Shown here: positions 1-5,409 of the stretch, piece after piece | Numbering within the stretch: position 1 is the first letter of the stretch | Layout of the letters: each line of letters opens with the position of its first letter | Origin: Methanoculleus sp. | GTDB lineage: Archaea > Halobacteriota > Methanomicrobia > Methanomicrobiales > Methanoculleaceae | DNA: 7,668 bases | Assembly: GCA_028698765.1 (NCBI GenBank) | Contig: JAQVVW010000057.1 | Location: 1 to 7,668 of the forward strand | Direction of reading: 5' to 3' | Program-made: the position numbers and the translations under genes | Notes under the pieces: generated by a model | Seen by the model: the letters and a program-made list of their open reading frames with translations, nothing else | Databases searched by the model: none | What the model was told of the DNA's origin: nothing

Positions 1-513
1 GACGATGACAAGGTCGGCAGGCACCCGCTCCCCCATCTCGAGGAGGACGAGATCCCCGGGCACGATCCCCGACGCGTCGATCTTCTCCTGTCTCCCGTCG
101 CGGACGACCACGGCGTGCTGGACGAGCATCTTCTTCAACGCCTCGATCGCCTCGCCGGCCTGCCACTCCTGGGAAAACCCGAGGAGCGCGTTCAAGAAGA
201 CGATGATCAGGATAGCGACGGCGTCCAGGTACGCGCCGACGAGGAACGAGACGCCTGCCGCGACGACCAGGATGACGATCAGGACGCTCTGAAACTGCCG
301 GAGAAATACCTGGAGGCGGGTCTCCCGGGCCTCTTCGCGGAGGATGTTCTCCCCGTAGCGCTGCAGCCGCTCCTCGACTTCTTTTGTGGAGAGCCCGGCC
401 GGGCCGGTGCCGAGTTTCTGCCTGATCTCCTCCGTGGAGAGGGTGTACCAGTCGGGAGGAGAGGCTCTTTCGTTGAGCGGAGCCTTTTCCTGGCTCCGGG
501 TCGGCACGGCCAT
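1..513 (-). CDS. P-type cation-transporting ATPase, N-terminal part (cut by window edge)
   Basis: ATP-driven cation pump of the inner membrane; only the first 171 residues are in the window. Residues 21-60 match the cation-ATPase N-terminal domain (DWYTLSTEEI, then GLSTKEVEERLQRYGEN). Two hydrophobic helices follow at about 75-93 and 97-114, with the family-typical turn GFSQEWQAGEAIEALKKM after the second, and then the start of the actuator domain with VPGDLVLLEMGERVPAD. This order is that of the P2-type pumps (SERCA/PMR1-like calcium pumps and relatives). The TGE loop, the DKTGT phosphorylation site and the ion-binding helices lie beyond position 1, so the transported ion cannot be read here. 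The ATG at 513-511 is the first ATG before a good family match, and a TATA box sits 27 bases upstream, which suggests a leaderless transcript. It is divergent from the PfpI-family gene. Confidence 0.93.
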   Translation of the reverse strand, partial: MAVPTRSQEKAPLNERASPPDWYTLSTEEIRQKLGTGPAGLSTKEVEERLQRYGENILREEARETRLQVFLRQFQSVLIVILVVAAGVSFLVGAYLDAVAILIIVFLNALLGFSQEWQAGEAIEALKKMLVQHAVVVRDGRQEKIDASGIVPGDLVLLEMGERVPADLVIV

Positions 514-535
514 ATAAATCCAGTTCAGCGCGGGG

Positions 536-545
536 CTATAAAAAG
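536..545 (-). promoter_or_regulatory. TATA box of the P-type ATPase gene
   Basis: On the minus strand this reads CTTTTTATAG, an archaeal TATA-type element in a GC-rich setting. Its centre is about 27 bases from the ATPase ATG, so transcription would begin at or next to the start codon (leaderless mRNA). A second AT-rich stretch, TTTATATG on the minus strand at 518-511, overlaps the start codon and is badly placed to serve this gene. Confidence 0.6.
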
Positions 546-630
546 TATGGCGAGCGCTCCATCGAGAAGACGAAGGCCGCAACCCGGGGCGGGACGGCGG
601 ATGGGGCCCGACCTGTCGTCTCTTCCGGTA

Positions 631-640
631 ACATTATATC
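631..640 (+). promoter_or_regulatory. TATA box of the DJ-1/PfpI gene
   Basis: ACATTATATC stands out as AT-rich between GC-rich flanks, about 55 bases before the ATG at 693. Initiation 25 bases downstream would fall near 660, giving a leader of about 33 nt that includes a GC-rich hairpin and the ribosome binding site. Confidence 0.6.
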
Positions 641-647
641 GCTCAAA

Positions 648-662
648 CCCCCTGACCGGGGG
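648..662 (+). repeat. GC-rich inverted repeat upstream of the PfpI gene
   Basis: CCCCC at 648-652 and GGGGG at 658-662 can pair around the loop TGACC. The predicted transcription start (about 660) falls in its right arm, so it is better seen as a DNA feature near the start site than as an RNA hairpin. Confidence 0.4.
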
Positions 663-663
663 T

Positions 664-679
664 CGGGCCTCCGGGCCCG
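664..679 (+). repeat. GC hairpin in the PfpI leader, next to the ribosome binding site
   Basis: CGGGCC (664-669) pairs perfectly with GGCCCG (674-679) around a four-base loop. It ends two bases before the Shine-Dalgarno sequence. A competing fold is possible: CCTCC at 668-672 is the exact complement of GGAGG at 681-685. The first fold leaves the binding site free and the second hides it. The pairing is seen directly; any regulatory use is inference. Confidence 0.45.
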
Positions 680-680
680 G

Positions 681-686
681 GGAGGA
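681..686 (+). promoter_or_regulatory. Ribosome binding site of the PfpI gene
   Basis: GGAGGA ends six bases before the ATG at 693, a strong match to the archaeal anti-Shine-Dalgarno sequence. It supports this start. Confidence 0.8.
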
Positions 687-692
687 ACGACG

Positions 693-1247
693 ATGAGCAG
701 AATAGCGGTCCTGATCACGGATATGTTTGAGGATGTCGAGTACACAAAGCCCGCGGAGGCGTTCCGGGAGGCCGGCCACGATCTCGTCCACGTCGGCCTC
801 ACTGCGGGAGAGACCGTACACGGAAAGGCGGACCGAACACCGGTCACCATCGACCGGGCCGCAACGGACGTCTCGGTAGACGACTTCGACGCGCTCTTCA
901 TACCGGGCGGCTACTCGCCCGACAAACTCCGCGCCCACGATGCGCCCGTCGAGTTCGTGCGCCGCTTTGTTGAGAGCGGCAAACCGGTTCTCTCGATATG
1001 CCACGCACCCCAGCTCTTGATCAACGCGCAGGTGCTCACGGGCCGCAAGATCACCGGCTGGAAGTCCGTCGCGCAGGATATCAGGAACGCCGGTGCGGAG
1101 TACGTCGACCGGGAGGTGGTCGTCGACGGCAACATCGTCTCGAGCCGGCAGCCCGACGACATCCCCGCGTTCATCGAGGCGTCGCTCGCAAAACTCGAGG
1201 AGACCTCGGGCCGGGAGGCCCGGGCGGCGGCTGCAGGGCGGCGATGA
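693..1247 (+). CDS. DJ-1/PfpI family protein (type 1 glutamine amidotransferase-like)
   Basis: Soluble cytoplasmic enzyme of 184 residues, slightly longer than the roughly 166 residues of Pyrococcus PfpI. Seen in the sequence: MFEDVEY near the N-terminus with the conserved glutamate at residue 13, IPGGYSPDKLR at 70-80, and the nucleophile elbow SICHAPQLLI with Cys103 and His104. These correspond to Glu12, Cys100 and His101 of Pyrococcus PH1704. GRKITGWKS and EVVVDGNIVSSRQPDD follow as in the family. Members have been described as intracellular peptidases, chaperones, and glyoxalase III or protein/methylglyoxal deglycases; the sequence does not decide between these. The last 14 residues (TSGREARAAAAGRR) form a low-complexity tail. 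The gene has its own TATA box and ribosome binding site, and is divergent from the ATPase gene. A general stress or carbonyl-damage role is inference. Confidence 0.93.
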   Translation: MSRIAVLITDMFEDVEYTKPAEAFREAGHDLVHVGLTAGETVHGKADRTPVTIDRAATDVSVDDFDALFIPGGYSPDKLRAHDAPVEFVRRFVESGKPVLSICHAPQLLINAQVLTGRKITGWKSVAQDIRNAGAEYVDREVVVDGNIVSSRQPDDIPAFIEASLAKLEETSGREARAAAAGRR

Positions 1248-1270
1248 GGCCGGAGCCGCACCGCACAAAC

Positions 1271-1279
1271 TCTTTATGG
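1271..1279 (+). promoter_or_regulatory. TATA-like element before the HEAT membrane protein
   Basis: TCTTTATGG lies about 30 bases before the ATG at 1305, placing initiation near 1300, so the leader would be about five bases. This fits the lack of a good Shine-Dalgarno sequence (only CAGG precedes the ATG). It is a weaker TATA match than the one before the receiver gene. Confidence 0.45.
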
Positions 1280-1294
1280 GTGCGGCCCGCACCC
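1278..1294 (+). repeat. Perfect 17-base palindrome between TATA-like element and start codon
   Basis: GGGTGCGG (1278-1285) and CCGCACCC (1287-1294) are exact inverted copies around one central C. The site begins at the end of the TATA-like element and ends before the predicted initiation point, the classic place for an archaeal repressor operator. Alternatively it is an RNA hairpin behind the PfpI gene, but only CCTCTT follows it, not a proper T-tract. Confidence 0.55.
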
Positions 1295-1304
1295 CCTCTT
1301 CAGG

Positions 1305-2507
1305 ATGAGTCCAGCAGGTCCGTCAAAGAGCGCAGAGGCATGGGGCAGGCCTGCGGTCATCGTCCTCGCCACGGCCCTCGTCGTTCTCCTGGATCTCGCC
1401 TTCGGCACGGTCGCGTACACCCCTCTCTTCTACCTGGTGCTCATCATCGCCGCGTTCTGGTACCGGAGGCGTGCGGTCATCGTCGGGATCCTGCTCGCCC
1501 TGGCTCACGTCGCCGTCGGGAGCATCCTCTACGACACCCCGGACGCCGCCATCCTCGTGAACGCGGCCGCCTTCGTCGTTGCCGCATACCTCCTCGGCTG
1601 CCTCTTCGAGATAGCGGGCAGGCGTGCCGGCGCTCTCCACTTCCATATCGGCGACGCAGGCGGGGCCGCGTGCGACCGGAACACGAGACGGTTGATCGCC
1701 CGGCTTTCGAGCCGCGACCCTGAGACCCGCTACCAGGCGGCGGGGTGCCTCGGCGACGCGGGCAACCCCGCGGCGGTCGAGCCGCTCGCTGCCCTCCTCG
1801 ACGACCCCGAGGTCGGAGTCCGCTGGAAGGCAACGGAGTCACTCGGAAGACTGGGGTCCCCGGCCGTCGGACCGCTCACGGAGAGCCTCAAGAGCGAGAA
1901 CGTCGACGTCCGCTGGATGGCCGCGGTCGCTCTCGGGGATATCGGCGATCCCGCGGCGATCCGGGTGCTGATGGGCGCGCTTGACGACCCCGACGCCTAT
2001 GTCCGGAGCAGGGCGGCTCTCGCGCTCGGCGCGATCGGCGAGCCCGCCCGGGAAGAGGTCGTCGCCGGCCTCTCTGACGGGAACGAGCGCGTCAGGCGGG
2101 GAGCGGCGGTTGCGCTCGGGATCATCGGGGGGGAGAGCAGTATTGCGGCCCTCGTCGAAGCGCTCCACGACCCGGACGGGGAGGTGCGGCAGCGGGCCTG
2201 CACTGCGCTCGGGGATATCGGTGAGCCCGCTGTTCCGTCTCTCATCGAGGCGCTCGGGGCGGAGAACGAACTCTTCCGGCGCGGGGCGATCGCCGCCCTC
2301 GGCCTTATCGGGAAGCCCGCCGTCCCTGCGCTCGCCATGGCGCTCAGGAACGGCGACAACCGGCGTGTCCCCGCGGGAGCCGTCCGCGCCCTCGGGGAGA
2401 TCGGCGATCGCAGGTCGGCCGATATCCTGATCCGGGCGCTCGAAGACGAGCGGGAAGAGGTGCGTGAGGCTGCCCGGGAGGCGCTCGCCGGCATCAGGAA
2501 GACATAA
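1305..2507 (+). CDS. Membrane-anchored HEAT-repeat protein (4 TM helices + 9 HEAT repeats)
   Basis: Function unknown; a 400-residue membrane protein with a protein-binding solenoid. Residues about 16-34, 38-53, 57-75 and 80-102 are four hydrophobic helices. The loop WYRRR (52-56) and the GRR after helix 4 put both termini in the cytoplasm by the positive-inside rule. From about residue 126 to 400 there are nine HEAT units (PBS-lyase type) of 30-31 residues, recognisable by the recurrent pattern AVxPLxxALxDPDxxVRxxAAxALGxIGxP. Such repeats form curved docking surfaces; no catalytic motif is seen. The helical region resembles that of the histidine kinase at 3092-4933, so it may be a shared sensing or interaction module. 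The downstream small HEAT gene starts 26 bases on and is probably co-transcribed. The start is the first ATG after a TATA-like element. Confidence 0.85.
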   Translation: MSPAGPSKSAEAWGRPAVIVLATALVVLLDLAFGTVAYTPLFYLVLIIAAFWYRRRAVIVGILLALAHVAVGSILYDTPDAAILVNAAAFVVAAYLLGCLFEIAGRRAGALHFHIGDAGGAACDRNTRRLIARLSSRDPETRYQAAGCLGDAGNPAAVEPLAALLDDPEVGVRWKATESLGRLGSPAVGPLTESLKSENVDVRWMAAVALGDIGDPAAIRVLMGALDDPDAYVRSRAALALGAIGEPAREEVVAGLSDGNERVRRGAAVALGIIGGESSIAALVEALHDPDGEVRQRACTALGDIGEPAVPSLIEALGAENELFRRGAIAALGLIGKPAVPALAMALRNGDNRRVPAGAVRALGEIGDRRSADILIRALEDEREEVREAAREALAGIRKT

Positions 2508-2533
2508 CAACAGCAAGGGTGCACCTGAACGCT

Positions 2534-3061
2534 ATGACTGACAGAACCCGGATCGAGGAACTGATCGCCGATCTCCGGGACGGCCCTCTCGCGGCGCGCC
2601 GGGCGGCGACCGCCGGGCTCGGTGAGAGCGGAGAGGCGGCAGTAGAGCCGCTCATTGCCGCGATGCAGGCCGAAGACAACGACATCCGGTGGTATGCCGC
2701 CCGTGCGCTGGTGCAGATCGGGGAGCCGGCGATCGCCCCCCTCCTTGCGGCGATGCGTGCGGTGTGCGACTGCGACTTCCGTCGATACGGTGCGGCGGCT
2801 CTCGCGGGGATCGGCGCCGCCGCCGTCGAACCCCTCGTTGCCGTCATCGAGAACGCCGATGCCGACCTCCAGCCGTTCGCCGCGATGGCCCTCTGCCGGA
2901 TCGGGGAGCCGGCGGTCAAGCCGCTCCTCCGCCTGATGGAGAGCCCTGATCCGAAGACGCAGGAGCGCGCCGTCCTCCTCCTCTGGAAGATGGGGGAGAC
3001 GGGCGGCGTCCCGCTCACCGAGGCGCTGGAAGCGAGAGGCCAATCCGCGAACAATAAATGA
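2534..3061 (+). CDS. Small soluble HEAT-repeat protein
   Basis: A 175-residue cytoplasmic protein made almost wholly of HEAT/PBS-lyase-type repeats: about five units of 30-31 residues (near 6-35, 36-65, 66-96, 97-126, 127-156) and part of a sixth. Units end in IGEP or similar and restart with AVEPL or AIAPL. There is no signal peptide, membrane helix or catalytic motif, so a scaffold or adaptor role is likely. Cysteines occur at 78, 80 and 121. An in-frame GTG at 2519 would add five residues; ATG 2534 is preferred because the repeat begins soon after it and AGGGTG lies upstream, though 12 bases away, so the start is uncertain. It follows the larger HEAT gene closely and has no clear TATA box of its own. 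A HEAT_PBS protein in Halobacterium links Che proteins to the archaellum, a possible parallel given the CheY- and CheB-like genes downstream. Confidence 0.85.
   Translation: MTDRTRIEELIADLRDGPLAARRAATAGLGESGEAAVEPLIAAMQAEDNDIRWYAARALVQIGEPAIAPLLAAMRAVCDCDFRRYGAAALAGIGAAAVEPLVAVIENADADLQPFAAMALCRIGEPAVKPLLRLMESPDPKTQERAVLLLWKMGETGGVPLTEALEARGQSANNK
2716..2914 (+). repeat. Exact 16-base direct repeat inside the small HEAT gene
   Basis: GATCGGGGAGCCGGCG occurs at 2716-2731 and again at 2899-2914. The spacing of 183 bases equals 61 codons, two HEAT units, and both copies encode the IGEPA turn. This fits growth of the protein by duplication of repeat units, or constraint plus shared codon choice. 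Confidence 0.6.
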
Positions 3062-3071
3062 TCGCGACGCC

Positions 3072-3092
3072 TTCAGATCGTTAAGGTCTGAA
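3072..3092 (+). repeat. Inverted repeat abutting the histidine kinase start codon
   Basis: TTCAGATC (3072-3079) and GGTCTGAA (3085-3092) pair over eight positions, seven Watson-Crick and one G-U, around the loop GTTAA. The right arm contains the weak Shine-Dalgarno stretch AAGGT (shared with the loop) and ends on the A of the ATG at 3092. In a read-through transcript from the HEAT genes it would mask initiation of the kinase. If a TATA-like AATAAAT near 3053 is used, transcription starts about 3080 and this is a DNA palindrome over the start site. Confidence 0.5.
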
Positions 3093-4933
3093 TGGCATCT
3101 CGCAGGGCAAAAGACGATCTCCGTGAACCCGGGAACGTTCTGGTAGCCGGTGCTTTCGGCACGGCGATCCTTGCCGCCCTTCTGGTGGAGCCGCCCGGCA
3201 CCAGCCTCATCCTCTGGGCGCTGCTCTTCGTCCCCGCCGCGGCGGTCGGCTACCTCTACCGCGAGAAGGGGATCGTTGCCGCCACCGTGCTCGGGCTCGT
3301 CTATCTCGGCGTCACGGCAGGGCGCGCCTACCCTCCGAGCCCGAGCATATTCCTCCCCTTCGTCGCTATGGTCGCCCTTGCGTCGCTCGCCTCGACCGTC
3401 GGCTACTCGACCCGGGAGCAGATCCACTACCGGGAGGCCATGGAGCGGGCTCCCGGCGGCGCGTTTCTTCTCAGGCGGGAGGACGGGACGATAGCGGACG
3501 CGAACCACGACTTCGCTGACCTCCTCGGGTATGCGAGGCGAGATCTCGAGAACCTGCCGGTATCGAAGATCTGGCCCTACGGCGACGACCGCGAGCGGTT
3601 CTTCGCGCAGGCGCAGCCGGGGGCGGGCAACGTGGTCGTCGAGACGCAGTTCCTCGGCCGGGACGGGAGAACGCACTGGCTCGTCCTCTGGGGGCGCTCT
3701 CTCGAAGACGTCGTCATCACCTGCCGGGTCTCGGAGATCACCCGGTACAGGGAGGCGGAATCGGCCCTGAACGCCGAACGCCGCCGCCTCTTCGCGATCC
3801 TGGACACCCTCCCCGCGTATGTCACCCTGCAGGGGGAGGATCACGTCATCCGGTTCGCCAACAGGGCGTTCCGGGAGACCTTCGGCGACCCGGAGGGCGG
3901 GCACTGCTACGAGGTGAAGCGCGGCTCCCGGCGGCCCTGCAACCCCTGCAAGGGGGCGATGGTCTTCACCCTCAGGAGCCCGCAGCAGTGGGAGTGGGAC
4001 CACATGAACGGGAAGACCTACGAGGTTCACGCCTACCCGTTCACCGATATGGACGGGGCGCCCCTGATGCTGCAGCTCGGGATCGACATCACCCAGCGGG
4101 TTCAGGCGGAAGAGGCGCTCAAAGGGTTTGCCGGGAATCTCCAGACGAAGAACCGGGAACTGGAGGTGCTCCGGAGCCAGCTCTCCCTCGTCAACGAGGA
4201 ACTCGACGTGATGGTCCGGGAGCGGACCGCCGACGTGGAGAAACTCCTCGCCCAGAAGGATGAGTTCATATCGCAGCTCGGGCACGACCTCAAGACGCCC
4301 TTAACTCCGCTGGTCGCCCTCATGCCGCGGATCATCGAGCGCGAGCATGATCCGGATCTCCGGCGCCTCCTCGAGATCGTCGGCCACAACGTCACCTACA
4401 TGAAAGAACTGGTTCAGAAGACCCTGCAGCTCGCCCGGATGAACTCCCTCTACGTCGAGCTCGAGCTCGAACCCCTCGACCTGCAGACGGAACTTGACAA
4501 CGCGCTCCGGAACTACACCGTCCTCTTCAAAGCGAAGAGCATCACCCCCAACAACAACATCCCTCCCGGGATCACCGTCAGGGCCGACCGCGTCCTCCTC
4601 GGCGAGGTCTTCAACAACCTGATCGCGAACGCCGTCAAGTACATCGAGGGCGAGAAGGGGACGATCACCATCGACGCCGCCTGCGAGCAGGGGATCGTGG
4701 TCGTCTCGGTCAGGGATACCGGGATCGGCATGAGCCGCGAGCAGCTCGAGAAGGCGTTTGTCGAGTACTACAAGGCCGACGCCTCCCGGCACGACCTCGA
4801 CTCGCCGGGCCTCGGCCTCACGATCTGCCGGCGGATCGTGGAACGGCACGGTGGGCGGATATGGGCCGAGAGCTCCGGGGAGGGGAGGGGTTCGGTCATC
4901 ATATTCACCCTCGAGGCGGTAGACGCGGCGTGA
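3092..4933 (+). CDS. Membrane sensor histidine kinase with two PAS domains
   Basis: A 613-residue two-component kinase that would autophosphorylate and pass phosphate to a receiver protein. Order: four hydrophobic helices at about 15-32, 37-55, 58-77 and 86-104; PAS domain 1 at about 112-222; PAS domain 2 at about 226-340, ending in LQLGIDITQRVQAEEAL; a coiled coil at about 340-390; a HisKA helix with H-box SQLGHDLKTPLTPL, phospho-acceptor His398; and an HATPase_c domain with N-box NNLIANAVKY (508-517), G1 box DTGIGM (542-547), Phe556 and G2 box GLGL (573-576). All expected kinase motifs are present. PAS domain 2 carries a cysteine set, Cys272 and the pair Cys283/Cys286 in RPCNPC, suggesting redox, metal or cofactor sensing. 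There is no receiver or DNA-binding domain, so signal must pass to a separate protein; the receiver gene 76 bases downstream is the obvious partner. Confidence 0.95.
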   Translation: MASRRAKDDLREPGNVLVAGAFGTAILAALLVEPPGTSLILWALLFVPAAAVGYLYREKGIVAATVLGLVYLGVTAGRAYPPSPSIFLPFVAMVALASLASTVGYSTREQIHYREAMERAPGGAFLLRREDGTIADANHDFADLLGYARRDLENLPVSKIWPYGDDRERFFAQAQPGAGNVVVETQFLGRDGRTHWLVLWGRSLEDVVITCRVSEITRYREAESALNAERRRLFAILDTLPAYVTLQGEDHVIRFANRAFRETFGDPEGGHCYEVKRGSRRPCNPCKGAMVFTLRSPQQWEWDHMNGKTYEVHAYPFTDMDGAPLMLQLGIDITQRVQAEEALKGFAGNLQTKNRELEVLRSQLSLVNEELDVMVRERTADVEKLLAQKDEFISQLGHDLKTPLTPLVALMPRIIEREHDPDLRRLLEIVGHNVTYMKELVQKTLQLARMNSLYVELELEPLDLQTELDNALRNYTVLFKAKSITPNNNIPPGITVRADRVLLGEVFNNLIANAVKYIEGEKGTITIDAACEQGIVVVSVRDTGIGMSREQLEKAFVEYYKADASRHDLDSPGLGLTICRRIVERHGGRIWAESSGEGRGSVIIFTLEAVDAA

Positions 4934-4946
4934 AAAATCCGCAGGG

Positions 4947-4954
4947 TTATATAC
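4947..4954 (+). promoter_or_regulatory. TATA box of the receiver/CheB-like gene pair
   Basis: TTATATAC is the best archaeal TATA match in the window. It lies just after the kinase stop codon and predicts initiation near 4976, with a leader of about 33 nt. The receiver and CheB-like genes can therefore be expressed apart from the kinase. Confidence 0.7.
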
Positions 4955-4996
4955 TGTTCCGGGCGAGAGAAGTTACTGAACAACCCGGCGGGGTCC

Positions 4997-5005
4997 GGGG
5001 AGGGA
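4997..5005 (+). promoter_or_regulatory. Ribosome binding site of the receiver gene
   Basis: GGGGAGGGA ends four bases before the ATG at 5010 and supports that start. Confidence 0.75.
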
Positions 5006-5009
5006 GCAG

Positions 5010-5396
5010 ATGACGGAGGAAGCGTGCCGGCGGATTATGGTCGTCGACGACGACGTCTTCATCCTCGCGGTGATGGAGGAACTCCTTGAACCGGAGGGGA
5101 TCGAGGTCGTCGCCGCGGAGAGCGGCGATGAGTGTATCGCGGATCTCGCGAGCGGGTTCCGGGGCGTCATCCTGATGGATATCATGATGCCGCGAAAGGA
5201 CGGATGGGAGACGATCCTGGAGATGATCGACCGTGATCTCATGGAGGGGAACGTCGTCGCGATGCTCACCGCAAAGGACGTCCCGGACGCGGAACTGGAG
5301 CACCTCAAGGAGCACGTCATCGACTACATCACGAAACCGTTCGAGGCGGACGAGATCGTGGCCCTCGTGAAGGGGTACCTTAATTACCTGCCGTAA
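5010..5396 (+). CDS. Stand-alone receiver-domain response regulator (CheY-like)
   Basis: A 128-residue cytoplasmic protein consisting only of a receiver domain, with no output domain. Phosphorylation residues are all visible: acidic pocket Asp13/Asp14 in MVVDDD, phospho-acceptor Asp57 in LMDIMMP, switch Thr87 in MLTAKD, and Lys109 in ITKPF. It probably accepts phosphate from the kinase encoded just upstream. With no DNA-binding part it must act by protein contact. The 13-base gap to the CheB-type gene at 5410 suggests one bicistronic message, and together the two proteins carry the domain content of a classical CheB. A CheY-type role acting on another partner is equally possible from the sequence. 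Confidence 0.95.
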   Translation: MTEEACRRIMVVDDDVFILAVMEELLEPEGIEVVAAESGDECIADLASGFRGVILMDIMMPRKDGWETILEMIDRDLMEGNVVAMLTAKDVPDAELEHLKEHVIDYITKPFEADEIVALVKGYLNYLP

Positions 5397-5402
5397 GGGG
5401 GA
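5397..5402 (+). promoter_or_regulatory. Ribosome binding site of the CheB-like gene
   Basis: GGGGGA follows the receiver stop codon directly and lies seven bases before the ATG at 5410, consistent with translation from a shared mRNA. Confidence 0.6.
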
Positions 5403-5409
5403 GAAAGAT

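Noticed and set aside
547..696. Small plus-strand frame ending in an ATGA overlap with the PfpI start
   Set aside because: The overlap looks like translational coupling, but the peptide is an Arg/Pro-rich low-complexity string, has no ribosome binding site, and runs through the likely promoter of the PfpI gene.
525..1292. A 255-codon minus-strand open frame over the PfpI gene
   Set aside because: It is a shadow of the PfpI coding sequence, which has intact catalytic motifs, a TATA box and a ribosome binding site on the plus strand; the shadow has none.
998..1723. A 241-codon plus-strand frame bridging the PfpI and HEAT genes
   Set aside because: It overlaps both real genes in a different frame and encodes Arg-rich low-complexity sequence without motifs.
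1680..2507. Periodic sequence considered as a tandem DNA repeat or CRISPR-like array
   Set aside because: The period of about 93 bases matches the 31-residue HEAT unit and the copies are diverged; there are no identical repeats with unique spacers.
1997..4285. A 762-codon open frame on the minus strand opposite the HEAT and kinase genes
   Set aside because: It is antisense to three well-supported genes. Its translation is rich in Arg, Pro, Gly and Glu with no recognisable domain, as expected from GC-rich codon third positions leaving few stops on the opposite strand.
4959..4988. CCGGG/CCCGG inverted repeat downstream of the receiver gene TATA box
   Set aside because: The arms are only five bases of GC-rich sequence separated by 20 bases, and the left arm lies before the predicted transcription start.
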